The position numbers and the translations under genes were made by a program. The notes below the pieces were generated by a model. That model was not told the DNA's origin. It made no database searches and was given only the letters and a program-made list of their open reading frames with translations. From positions 4,159,001 to 4,223,000 of the forward strand of contig BSBM01000125.1 in assembly GCA_027924585.1 (NCBI GenBank): 64,000 nt of DNA, given 5' to 3'. Below, one piece after another: positions 25,441-36,560 of this stretch; position 1 is the stretch's first letter; the number at the start of each line of letters is the position of its first letter. Source of the stretch: Larix kaempferi. Its lineage: Eukaryota > Streptophyta > Pinopsida > Pinales > Pinaceae.

Positions 25441-26950
25441 AAGGTGCTTTCCTTTTGGATATATATAAGGATGAAGTTCATTGGTTTAAAGGGGTTATAA
25501 AAAAGTTTACTTTATGGACACATGTGAAGATGAAGTTCACTATCAACTTTTATCAAAGAGGATTTATTGATAAAAAATGTTAGTTATTTGGACACATGTA
25601 AGGATGAAGTAAAAAAGTTTACTTTTTGGACACATGTGAAGATGAAGTTCACTATCAACTTTTATCAAAGAGGATTTATTGATAAAAAATGTTAGTTATT
25701 TGGACACATGCAAGGATGAAGTCAATCATCAACTTGTAGTCAAAGTGATCTATTGATTAAAGATGCCAACTTGTAGTCAAAGGGATCTATTGATTAAAGA
25801 TGCTAGCTCTTGAACACATCTAAAGGACTCTATTAATAAAAAGATGCTTACTCTTTGAATAGATCTAAATGACACTATAAAAACATATTTTCTTTCTGTA
25901 ACATATCAAAATGAAAAGGCTTTATTGATAAAATATATTGGCTTTTTTAAAATAGCAAAATATGACTTTGAAGATTTATTGATAAAAATGCTAGTTATTT
26001 CGACACATGCAATGATGAAGTTAATCATCAACTTGTAGTCAAAGGGATCTATTGATTAAAGATGCCAGCTCTTTCTAAAAGACTCTATTAATAAAAAAAT
26101 GGTTACTCTTTGGATAGATCTAAAGGACACTATAAAAAAGATACTTGCTCTCTGGACACATACAAGAATGAAAAGGCTTTATTCAATAAAAAAAATGCTT
26201 ACTCTTTGGATAGATCTAAAGGTTGGCTTTTTTAAAATAGCAAAATATGACTTTGAGGATTTATTGATAAAAAATGCTAGTTATTTTGACACATGCAAGG
26301 ATGAAGTTAATCATCAACTTGTAGTCAAAGGGTTCTTTTGATTAAAGATGTCAGCTCTTTCTAAAACACTCTATTAATAAAAAAAAATGCTTACTCTTTG
26401 GATAGTCTAAAGGACATTATAAAAATATACTTGCTCTCTGGACACATACCAGAATGAAAAGGATTTATTGATAAAAAAAATGCTTACTCTTTGGATTGAT
26501 CTAAAGGTTGGCTTTTTTAAAATAGCAAAATATGACTTTGAGGATTTATTGATAAAAATGGATTTATTGATAAAAAATGCTAGTTATTTCGACACATGCA
26601 AGGATGAAGTTAATCACCAACTTGTAGTCAAAGGGATCTATTGATTAAAGATGTCTCCTTCTAAAAGACTCTATTAATAAAAAAAATGCTTACTCTTTGG
26701 ATAGATCTAAAGGACACTATAAAAAGATACTTGCTCTCTGGACACATACGAGAATGAAAAGGCTTTATTGATTAAAAAAGTGCTTACTCTTTGGATAGAT
26801 TTAAAGGACACTATAAAAAAAAATACTTGCTATCTAGACACATTTGATAATGAAAAGGCTTTAATGATAAAAGATATTGCCTTTTTTAGAATAGCAAAAT
26901 ATGACCTTCTTTCAATACTTATTGTTAAGAAGAATATTGTTTATTTTTAA
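25440..26950. repeat. Complex tandem array with ~112-bp and ~284-bp periods
   Basis: A 112-bp unit repeats at 25505 and 25617. Further on, a higher-order unit recurs: the landmark TTTTTTAAAATAGCAAAATATGAC occurs near 25942, 26226 and 26511 (spacings about 284) and, altered, near 26882. Each large unit includes sub-repeats such as CTTACTCTTTGGATAGA and GGACACAT. Plus-strand translation gives related peptides in successive units (for example LTLWIDLK and FDTCKDEVNHQLVV), but stops and frame changes make it non-coding now. Confidence 0.85.
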
Positions 26951-27460
26951 CAAAATTAATATATATATATAAAATGATTTTTCATAAAAAAACAATCCAT
27001 TAAAATGAGCAAGAAATCAAAAGGTAAAATGCTTATAAATGGTAAAACATTAGGTTTCCATGGCTTAAAAAAATTAATATTATTATAACGTTAAGTAAAG
27101 CTCATTTAGCAAGTTTGTAATGTATTTGGAACCAAGATTTTTGATGAGAAACATCGTTATTGCATCTTCTTCGAGAAACATCGTTATTGCATCTTCTTCT
27201 TACTCAAGATGTGGCGTGTGTCGTGATCACCCGTTATGTTTCCTCTCGCGCGAGTTAATTTGTCAATTCTGCACTCGTGGCTACGGCTTCTGGTATTTTG
27301 TTGAAACATTGACATTACGAGGGTTAGGGTTTTTGTATTCAAATACTGAGGTTGAAGTAGATTATTATTATTATTATTAAAATATTTAATAAAATTATGT
27401 GAATGTTAATATAATTTTAAATAATTATATATCATAAATTAATTAATAATTTTTTATTAA
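26951..27460. other. AT-rich spacer with a 25-bp duplication and telomere-like box
   Basis: A 25-bp segment starting GAGAAACATCGTTATTGCAT is tandemly repeated at about 27147-27196. At 27318-27332 the sequence GAGGGTTAGGGTTTTTG resembles a plant telo-box (AAACCCTA on the other strand). A (TTA)n run is at 27362-27379. An 86-codon frame spans this area (27120-27380), but I recognise no protein. Confidence 0.5.
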
Positions 27461-27462
27461 GA

Positions 27463-27835
27463 TTATTATTATATTAGAAATTAATTCTATATAAAAAACT
27501 ATTTTTAATAATACCTAATAATGAATATTAATATTGTCAACATGCATCTATTTAGCACACTCTTCTGTTGTAATATATATCATATATAACTATAAACATA
27601 AAAGAGCATTAAGAAAATAATTAACATAAGTAAATTAAAAACTGTTTAGAGTATTATTATATTATAAATTAATCCTATATTAGAAAATTATCTTTTTATA
27701 ATACGTAATAATGAATATTAATATTGTGAACACGCATCTATTTAGCACACTCTTTGTTGTAATATATATCATATATAACTTGAAACATTAAAGAATATTA
27801 AGAAAATGATTAACCTATATCTTTGAAAAAATAAT
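27463..27835. repeat. Two-copy tandem duplication, ~187-bp period
   Basis: 27463-27650 and 27653-27835 share blocks such as TAATAATGAATATTAATATT and GCATCTATTTAGCACACTCT. Copies differ by scattered substitutions. Confidence 0.8.
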
Positions 27836-27839
27836 GTTT

Positions 27840-29165
27840 ATGGCAATTGTGAAGTTCGAGTTTCTCGGCTACCATAGGACCGAGTCACCGACCACAATAA
27901 GAATTATAATTGTATGTGGCGACTTGGTGGTGGCATAATGATAATAATAATTTTATTTCGCGGCTATGTCGCCACATCGTCAGTCGTAATCAGTGAATTG
28001 GACGCATTCAACAAATGCTTCCCTCACTGCTGCCTACGAGTCGCCTCGGGCCGAACCTCCAAACAGCAAGAGAGCCTATAATGGTTAACTACAACGTTCA
28101 CGTTTAGGGCCAAAGGGGCTAACAACTGCAGCAAGAGGGGTTGACAGTTCCTAGAAATCCGGAAGTCAATAAATGGATCCTGCTGGTCCACATCCTCTTC
28201 ACTGGTATTAAATAAAACACAGAGAAATGTCACCCTAGCTAATCCATGATGCAAATGTCACCCAAGTTAATCAATAATATAACTATGTCCAAACAAGAAG
28301 GACGAAGTCCACCTCGATGTTAACTATTTCATTTGATAAGTGAGTCCTCTCATAAACCTTTTTTTATGGTGGATTAATATTAAAAGATCAAATCTGGAAT
28401 TGCCTAAGGATGATGTTAATCATTTTATAACCATTTCCATGGTTTTATCACAAATTATTCATTTCTTATTAATTATCTTTAAATGGATACTCTAAATTTA
28501 AATATATCAATTTTGAATAGAGTGTGTTAATGTAAAAATGGGTTTGTTCTTAGTTTATGAGAGTTATATTTTTTATTTTTTATTAAATTGACTTATTTAT
28601 ATATATATATATATATATATGTGTATGACTTTTGAATTACATGTTTGGATTTGGCTTCAATTTAAAAGAAAAGGAAATGTTATCATTTTTTCTTTTATTA
28701 ATTCCATACGAATCTCTCACGCGCATCTGCTCCATAGGATCGGCTATTATTTTATGTGGCGACTTGGTGGTTGTGGCATAAAAATAATATTTGTTAAGTA
28801 CTTTGACTGTTTTATTTCGTCGCTATGTCGCCACATCGTAAGTCGTAATCAGTGAATTGGACTCGTTCAACAAATGCTGGCTCACTGCCTACGAGTTGCT
28901 TCGGGACCAAACCTCCACCTTCGAGATATTATGTGGCGTTGCAAAGTAATTGAATAAACAACGTAATGTCACACAAGATAATCGATAATGCAATCACGTC
29001 CAAACCAGATAATCCATGATGCAAATGTCAGTGGTATCTAATCCATGATGCAAATGTCACACAAGATAATCGATAATGCAACCATGTCCAAACAAGAAGG
29101 ACGAAGTCCACATGGATGTTAACCATTTTATTAGATAAGTCAGTCCTCTCGTATGGTAGAGTTAC
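27840..29165. repeat. Direct duplication: 27.9-28.36 kb and 28.75-29.16 kb
   Basis: Both copies contain a 10-bp inverted repeat (ATGTGGCGAC at 27914 and 28754; GTCGCCACAT at 27968 and 28827), then CAGTGAATTGGAC and a shared 3' segment ending near GTCCTCTC. The second copy lies inside the large tandem duplication; the first lies just outside its left edge. The matching place in the second large copy (38.5 kb) has lost the left hairpin arm. Confidence 0.75.
28598..28620. repeat. (TA)n microsatellite
   Basis: Uninterrupted TA run. The matching run in unit 2 is at 38363-38383 and slightly shorter. Confidence 0.9.
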
Positions 29166-29881
29166 ATTTTTTATTTTTTATTTAGTATGATTATTTTTCT
29201 AATTTTATCTAAGAGTTAAATTTTTTATTTGCTATTTAATTTAACTTATTTATTATTATAGAAATTTTTTGGGGAGATGACTTTTTGATTAAATGTTTAG
29301 ATTTATCTTCTATGTAAAACAAAAGGAACCATTATCATTTCTTCTTTTTCTAATTCAGTATGATTAAATTTATTCATTACAATTTCACTTATTTAAGCAA
29401 TAAAACTTGATAATAAATATTTTGTTTTAATTAAGTTTTTAAAAATTACAAAGTGACAAGCTAGAGGAAGAGTACGAGGGCTTGGAGATTCCCCTCTTCT
29501 TCTCTTTCGATATTTTTGGTTATTATCTCTCCTTGTTTATTTTATGTGAAACTTTCAAACTCTGCTTCTCTTCAAACTTACTAACATACTTACTAACATA
29601 GTGATTCACTACATTAATGTATTTGTTTATATAAATTTTAATTTTAAGTCTTTTACATGCTAACATGTGAATATATATAATGAAAAATACATAACTTAAA
29701 ATTTGGAAAATTAGGAATAAGAGTTTATTTGTTTTCCAATAAAACGTGGTGGTTATGAAAGAAATTGGAAGTAGCATTTTAGATATATTGGTGTAAGATT
29801 TTCCTATAATTTAGGAAATTTTACAATCCATTTAAATTTTACTTCACTATCCTACAAAACTGTATGTGTGGGTATGAGAGA

Positions 29882-30005
29882 GATTTTCCCATAACTGAGA
29901 CAATTCTACACGCCACTTTACTCTATCATACAAAATTGCATATATATGCACTTTTGTATGATAGAGTAAAGTCGAATGCAGAATTGTTTTAGCTATGGGA
30001 AAATC
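29882..30005. repeat. Long hairpin-forming inverted repeat
   Basis: Arms of about 60 bp meet at TGCATATATATGCA. The inner 21 bp of each arm (starting ACTTTACTCTATCATACAAA) is perfect, and the outer parts (GATTTTCCCAT / ATGGGAAAATC) match with some mismatches. A degenerate direct copy of the left arm precedes it at about 29808-29870. In unit 2 (39621-39690) the outer left arm is deleted. A (CA)n run follows at 30005-30024. Confidence 0.85.
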
Positions 30006-30179
30006 ACACACACACACACACACAAATATATGTCATAGATTTGGTTTATCTGAGTTATCCTCTCCACTTTAAGGTTCTATTCCTATAAGTAACACGTTGA
30101 GTTCATTATGACTATGTTGTTGCAATGGATTCGATCTTACTATAAAGAATATAGGGTAATCATTGCATGTATGTAAATG

Positions 30180-30748
30180 ATTGAAAATTGTAGTTATCAT
30201 TATTGTAGTTTTATTTTGTGTGAGATTTAATGCAAATAACACATATCCAAATAAAATAAACAATATCAGAGCATCAGACATAAACATCAAATAAACAAAA
30301 TATTACTTTGGAATAATAGCCAAATGTGAGTAAATATACAAAATACCACATCATCACTGATATGCATAATCAATGGATCATTAACCCTTGGAATTCCTTG
30401 CCAGGTGCATCCCCAAACTTGATCTTCCTCCTCTTAGAGATAGAGGCAATTTTAGTCTTATTAATGATTGGAAATTGTAGATATTCTTATTGTAGTTTTA
30501 ACGTGTGAAAGAGTTCATGCAAATAAAAATATCCAAATCAAATAACAATATCATTACATCATACATAAACATCAAATAAACAAAACTTTGGAATAATAGC
30601 TAAAAAATTATATCTATACAAAATGGCTTGTCATCACTTATATGCATAATGGATGGGTCATTAAGCGTTTCCATTAGGAGATGCATTACCAAATTTGATA
30701 TTCCTCCCATTAGAGATGGAGGGAACTTTAGTCTTAGGTGGTACAAGT
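30180..30748. repeat. Two-copy tandem repeat, 287-bp period (unit 1)
   Basis: 30180-30466 and 30467-30748 are diverged copies sharing ACATAAACATCAAATAAACA and TTTGGAATAATAGC. The same pair is in unit 2 at about 39889-40457, so the small duplication predates the large one. Confidence 0.85.
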
Positions 30749-30899
30749 TAATGATGATCATTTTTGGTGCATTAGATGCATGTGTCTTGAATCACCTTTA
30801 TGAATATATAACTTTTATTTATTAAAAATATTCACAATTAGCTCAATTACGATTTTTTCTAACATTGACATTTAATTTTCTTAGAAAATTATAAGGCAT

Positions 30900-31305
30900 A
30901 TGCCCTTGTTAGTGCAACCTTTGAGTGCCTAAATGATGGAATCAATGTACAAAAACTTGTAAACATGTCGATAACACATAGTGTTCTAATCTAAGGGATT
31001 ACATATAGTTATCAGTAGAAAAACAATACATAAGAAGATGTAAGATCATACATACATACATAAAGGTACATGAAATAATACAAGTAGTGGTGATAGGAGC
31101 AACAAGTTGTCTTATATTATGAGCCATCATGTACAAAAGGTGGTATTACATCTTCTTGCTTACCAAAAAGTTATGCAGTTCTAAATTCCTACTTGTCAAG
31201 TCGATCGGCCTAATATACTCGACTAACTGAGTCGACCAATCTTTTGTTGGCTAGGAGGACCTAGTTAGCTGGTCAACCAAGCTCCTCCAACATCTCCCCC
31301 ACCCC
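30900..31305 (-). mobile_element. Possible Copia-type LTR start with polypurine tract
   Basis: On the minus strand a purine run GGGGTGGGGGAGA (31293-31305) is followed at 31292 by TGTTGGAGGAGC, a typical junction between a polypurine tract and an LTR start. I cannot find the other end or a target duplication. The same sequence is in unit 2 near 41.0 kb. Confidence 0.35.
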
Positions 31306-31319
31306 AAAACATTCATATG

Positions 31320-32118
31320 TCCCAAGGAGAATAGGGAGATGTGAATTTTTATATAATTTTGGAAAAAATACAGAAGTTAAGAAAAGTATTCAAGGATCCC
31401 GAGAGTTGGAAGCTTTTCCTAGCAGATTGAAATTAACACATGCTTCCACTATGGATGGGGCAGAGAGAGTGAGGCATTCCTAAAATTCATCCCATTCATA
31501 TAGAACAGTATTGATGTTGGTATATAGACTAATGAGTTCAAAAAGGTGTATCAATTTTACTTGCATAGGATGGTCGATCTCATCAATTTATAGATGCAAT
31601 GAGTTAGTCAACCAACTTCTTTTTGTACTTGCTTTCCTTCATGTAACCATTATTACTCTTTTATCCTTAACTGATCTTGTCATTGTTGCTCCATGTTCAT
31701 CTGGTTGTATTAAATATGCTCTATGATGAGGTCAACTAATTGTTTCTGTTTATAAATTTAAATGAGAGTGCCTTGCACATTCTAAATTTCAACACAGAAT
31801 TTTCCATAATATGAGTACCAGTTACTGAGAACAATTGTGGCCTTGATTGCTTGTATTTCATGTTATTTTAGACTTTTGTAGGGTATTTTTTAAGGATTCT
31901 AATAGTATACTTACGTGTAGTATTCTAGGATATTATTTTGGATTGAAAAAAACATATATATAGCTAGGTAGGCGAATATTAAATATGAAACATGCAATTT
32001 ACTACTAAAACTAGTAAATTTTGGCAAATATTATGATTAAAAACATATTTTATGTAAATATAGGCGACATTAGAGGCTAAAAGTCACCAAATAGCAAATT
32101 TATTTTTTGAAAAAAATC
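31320..32118. other. Non-coding internal retroelement DNA, unit 1
   Basis: No recognised coding region. Unit 2 carries an additional ~50 bp here (41288-41337) bounded by TCGA on each side. Confidence 0.5.
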
Positions 32119-32628
32119 CTAAAATATACCCAATTGGCGAAATTTCGCCCCTAAAAATTTCCCTAGTCTTTTGTCACATTCTTCAAATACTCTAAATTGG
32201 TTGAAAAGGAGAATATTGGTTTCATCATCTTGTTTTTGTGTGAGCTGATTCTATACATTTCCATAGTTGTCGAGGACAAATTCGACTAGACTTTTTATCT
32301 TATCGATTGGATTTTGTGTCTAAGGCTCTGACAATGGTTCACTAATCTGTTCTACTTTAGAGAAACATATTTTCCATACATTTTCATGTTCCTCCTTCAA
32401 TGTTTTAGGTCTTTAAGAGGCTTTTGACCATCGTTTTTTGTGCTCTTTGGTAGCCACTTTGATGAAGCCATCTAGTTCTTGTTCTTATGCTTTGGAGGGA
32501 ATAAAGATGGATTTGTCTGCTTTAGATCCTACTACTAGTTGTATTTTTAAAGTGAGCTAGGCATCAATTTTGGTCTTCTTATTTTTATTCTTCTTAGATG
32601 CCTTCTTTTTACTTTTGCTAGAAGTCAT
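32119..32628 (-). pseudogene. Short Lys-rich ORF after the LTR, unit 1
   Basis: A 170-codon minus-strand frame begins with ATG at 32628, 20 bases past the 937-bp LTR. It starts MTSSKSKKKASKKNKNKKT (very basic) and continues with acidic and helical segments such as KSLVEFVLDNYGNV. Five in-frame stops (three TAG, two TAA) interrupt it, all of which could come from CAG or CAA. Its place after the LTR is that of the start of gag or of an ORF1. I do not recognise the family. A copy is at 41878-42388. Confidence 0.55.
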
Positions 32629-32647
32629 GGTCGTTTGTGGCACAATC

Positions 32648-33584
32648 TGTTGGTGTACTATTACTTCGACTAAGGTTCAAACATTGAACAAGATACCAAC
32701 AAACACCACTACCAAAGATACTGGCCCAGAATGGAGTTTAATCCCTTTTGGCAACACCTGCAGAGAAAATGAAGTCTCACCTGAACTACCTATGGACACT
32801 GCAAGAACCATGTTTCCACAGCATAGAAGGAGAATGGCCTGACACAAAACTCATTTATCATACAATCCAATAACATCGACCAATCTAGAACATCAACATA
32901 ATCATATCTTTGATGCATTCATCACTTCAACAAAACCCATGGCATTCATTTAAGCATTCAGACAGAGGAAAGAAACACATAACACATATCACATATTACA
33001 TCATAACACATAAAAAAACCACGTTTAATGTGGAAACCCATCTAGAAAAAAACATGGAAACGTTTGTCTTTTATTATGAGTTGAAGCCAGATAAGCACTT
33101 CAGTTAAGACTTATCGATTTCTTCATGACATATAAGGGGTCTGTGCACACAGACTCGAGATCAATGACTCAAATTATCCAAAATAAATATGACATATATG
33201 GCATAACGCTTCATTACAGATTTAGAATATGCTCTTACATTATCGACTAACAGTAACAAAAACTAGTAACCCACAATAACCAACCGGAACCAACTAAAAA
33301 CCCTTCCCTTATTACATATTTATAGGGCGCACTTCACTTTCCTCGCTCCCACTAACCCACTAACTTACTAACCAACTCATTATTACAATATGGACCATTT
33401 CTAACTACCTGACTCATCTCCAACCATTTGACTTGTTCAACATAACTGTTTTTCCCGATTTCTTGGTTACTTCGTCGGAGTTGACCACTTCGCTGAACCA
33501 CTTCCATATTTCCTTTGTCCACACCAAAATTGTTTACACCAAAAATGGTTCCTCTAAAACACTAGGCCCAACAGGCCCCCAACA
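32648..33584 (-). repeat. 937-bp LTR, unit 1
   Basis: On the minus strand it runs from TGTTGGGGGCC to ACACCAACA. Boundaries are supported by the upstream ORF stop at 33586, by the start of the Lys-rich ORF beyond its end, and by similarity of its last part to the element C LTR. It is the same length as the copy at 42408-43344. No 5-bp target duplication is shared by the outer flanks of the two LTRs. Confidence 0.75.
33317..33324 (-). promoter_or_regulatory. TATA box of the 937-bp LTR, unit 1
   Basis: Minus strand CCTATAAATATG, about 260 bp into the LTR. The unit 2 equivalent is 43077-43084. Confidence 0.6.
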
Positions 33585-33585
33585 C

Positions 33586-36560
33586 TCACATGTGGCTCAT
33601 CCCGAGCAACTTCAATGTTGTGAGACAGGTTCCTGTAGTTTCAACTAAAATTCCTGGAATACACTCTTGCTCACTTTGACCAATTGTTGAGGCTTTGTCT
33701 TTCTTCTGGGTGACAACTTTGACCAGCTCCGCAATAACATGGGTTTTTCTTTCCTTGACAACCTGAGTGAATACTGACTGGATGGAAGTATGCTTTCCCT
33801 TGATGACATGTGATACACGCTCAGTTTCAGACTGGAGTGCCTCAACCCTTTTTATACGCTACCTATGTTGAATCCTCAGCTGATTGATTTCATGTTGCAG
33901 CACTTTACTCTCTATCGCTTCCCCCATCCTCTGGACTAGTGGAAAAGTCTTCAACTACTTGCACAATGTACTAATCCTTTCTTCAGCAATCCCAATCTTG
34001 GTAGTGACCTCTTGTAAATCTACATCTTCAAATAAAACATCCCATGACTGCGACAGCTCCTCGTACATCGTCATGCACTGTGTTTCTGCTGCTTGAAGGC
34101 TCTGAACAACCTCTTGAACTTCCACCTGTCACTTCTTAGACACTTTAGGTGGGGTACTCAACACAATCTTGGCCTCTAAATATTGTACTTTTTGTCGATA
34201 TCCCAAGATAATAGCTTCCAAATGTTGTATCTTCTCTTTAGATGTCATCTCTTTGATAATTTCGGCCTCAAGCACTGGAGAGCATGTGACTCTAATAACC
34301 TTCTGAACTTTTTCCTTTTCCTTTTGCAACAGGTCCTTGTCCCGTTGAAGCTCAGTATTCAAGTCCTTCAGCCTAGCTGCCTGATTTGTATATGCCTTCA
34401 TTAGATCCAAGAGGGAACTCTCCCTTGACTTTACTTATTTTGCAATACCTTCTTGTAAATGATGTAGTACATAAAGTGGCAATGCAGATAAATTTATGTC
34501 CACATACCCGGTCTGTGGAATCTACACATTTGTGCTTGGTTCATCAAAACTTATCACTCTGAGCAATATTTTGGCCACCCCCTCCATCGAAGGGGTCACA
34601 AGTGTTTGGTCCATGCCTTCTTATTCTTCCGCAACTTCAACCCATGGCAGTGTGACCTACAACAAAGGAGAAATGCACATCCTTTTAACTTCTTGTCACA
34701 ATGTATCCAGAACATTTGTGATGCCACTAAATAACTAGAGCGTCTTCTCTTCTTCTTTCTTGCGATTTTCGTCCACAACCTTTATCATCCTATCGAACAT
34801 GATGTTGATATTGTCATCTGTTAATGCTTGCGCATTCTCAAACCTCTGCGCTTTCTTCTTTTTCCTTCCTCCCTATGCATATGTTCCATGTTTTCTCTTA
34901 TCTCTAAAACCCGGATCAGTAGGGGTCTTACTTAACTATTGATCCTCTTTCTCATCAACCCCTCCTCTAGTGTGATACGTATTTTGACTTGTTTGTTTTT
35001 TCTGGCCCGAGGTTCCCTCCTGTTGATGTTCTTGTTATGAAGGATATGGCGAGATGTTTTTTGGTTCAGTGGGTACTTTCCATTCTGTCGGCCAGTCTTG
35101 TACCTAGCATCCATTTCTTCATGAGTCAACTTGAACTCACTGATTAAAAACTACTGGTGTGGGTCTCTTCTTGCTTTCACATACATGTGGTGGGGCCCGG
35201 ACTTGATCTTTGGCACACTATGATATTTTTCCACAACAAATTCCTCAATGCATGGTATCTAAACCACATAATAGCGCAATGCTTCCAGTTGCATGTATAA
35301 AGAGATACTGATTTCCTGTCGATGGATCCTGATTTCAGAATACTACAAGTTTATATATCACGAGCCTTGTCATGGGATGATTGGTTTCATACCCTGATAA
35401 TTTGTTGGCTCTTCCCACCTGATAAATGAGATTAACAACAATAGCCATGACTATGTGAATGGAGATCCATTGTTCGGTGCATCTGCACAATCCGCAAGAA
35501 ACTCAATAAGTAGAAAGGTGGCCCAATTCATTTGCACTCCTTGGGCACACTGCTCTTCTGCAACAATGACAGAAGTAGTGGCTTGTTTTGGTCGAACCTT
35601 ACATAGTATCTTAGTGGCTAACACCTTTTCAACCAACCGAACATCCTAGTCACTGATAGAGGCCACATCGAAGCCTTTGTTTCTCTTCGACAAGTTATAC
35701 TTCTCCTTCATTCTAGTTGCGAGATCACACTCTCTTTGTTTTCCGATAAAATACTGCAACAGGTCCAACTGAGCCATAGGTAGGCCCGTAATCCTAGAAA
35801 TTAAGTCTATATCTATTGACACCTTGGTTTCCAATCATATGCATCCTCTGTGCAGATAGAGTAACAACTGTTTCACACATGCGTTCGCTTCCACAGTGCA
35901 ACCAAAATGGGGAATATGTAGTAATGGTAAAAGAATGTCTCTAGCCATGCCAAGAGCCCACTGTTGTTGTTCCAATTCCACTAGATGACCTTCAACTAAA
36001 ACAACATTCCTCATGTAGTGCATGTATTTAAATTCAGAAAACTTGGTAAGATCGTGGTCAGCATATGACAGCCTCATGTAGTGCATGTATTTAAATTCAG
36101 GAAACTTGGTAAGATCGTGGTCAGCATATGACAGCTTCTAGATGTTTCTCAAAATATCACCTTGTACCATGATTCCCTTTGGCACTAGAACGGTCTCCAA
36201 CTAGTACTGCGCATTCTATGGAAACTTCACTGGTTTCTCCCTCAAGTTCCATGGTGGGATATACTCTGGTATCATAGATGCAGAGGACAACACGGATGCT
36301 CCCACATCATGGCCCACCTTCGTTCTTAGATCTAGATTCAGACGGTTTGTATGACATGTTTTCCTTGACACATTGATAGGAATCTACAAAGAAAGAAATT
36401 CTGGTTGGTCGGGACTAGTAGAAATAGAGACCAACATCGGAACTTCCTCTGCAGATCCCTGAGCCTCACTACCAATTGATAAACCAAATTTCGATCTAGT
36501 GAGTGTTCACTTACTCTCCACTCAATATGCTAAGGCTTGGCTCTGGTTAGCTCACTATGG
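33586..36560 (-). pseudogene. Long extra ORF downstream of integrase, unit 1
   Basis: A frame of about 990 codons on the minus strand, broken by many stops. Its TGA at 33586-33588 ends one base before the LTR at 33584. The N-terminal ~130 codons are Ser/Pro-rich. A globular part follows with SYADHDLTKFPEFKYMHYMR, FGCTVEANACVKQLL, DLISRITGLPM and EQCAQGVQMNWATFLLIEFL (35450-36130). Next is a basic segment (HEEMDARYKTGRQNGKYPLN) near 35.05 kb. The C-terminal ~270 codons are coiled coil (LKDLNTELQRDKDLLQKEKE at about 34350). It is homologous to the element C ORF. The globular part resembles frames found in plant retroelements; I assign no function. A 63-bp repeat duplicates the SYADHDL segment only in this copy. 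Confidence 0.7.
36009..36134. repeat. 63-bp tandem duplication within the extra ORF
   Basis: 36009-36071 and 36072-36134 differ at a single base. Being 63 bp it keeps frame and repeats 21 codons. It is absent from unit 2 (near 48690-48752), so it arose after the large duplication. Confidence 0.95.

Noticed and set aside
27120-27380. 86-codon frame near a telo-box-like motif, considered as the first exon of a host gene
   Set aside because: No protein similarity that I recognise and no supporting downstream exon. The start lies in a duplicated 25-bp segment area.
29882-30005. MicroRNA precursor
   Set aside because: Hairpin shape alone is not enough. It lies in duplicated transposon-rich DNA and the arms are longer and more symmetrical than most plant precursors.
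30900-31305. Complete Copia element in unit 1
   Set aside because: Only a polypurine-tract-like run and an LTR-like start are visible. No partner LTR, primer site or target duplication was found.
33433-34942. Plus-strand frames (for example 33433-33648, 34183-34404) over the long minus-strand ORF
   Set aside because: They are antisense shadows of the coiled-coil frame, with no independent support.
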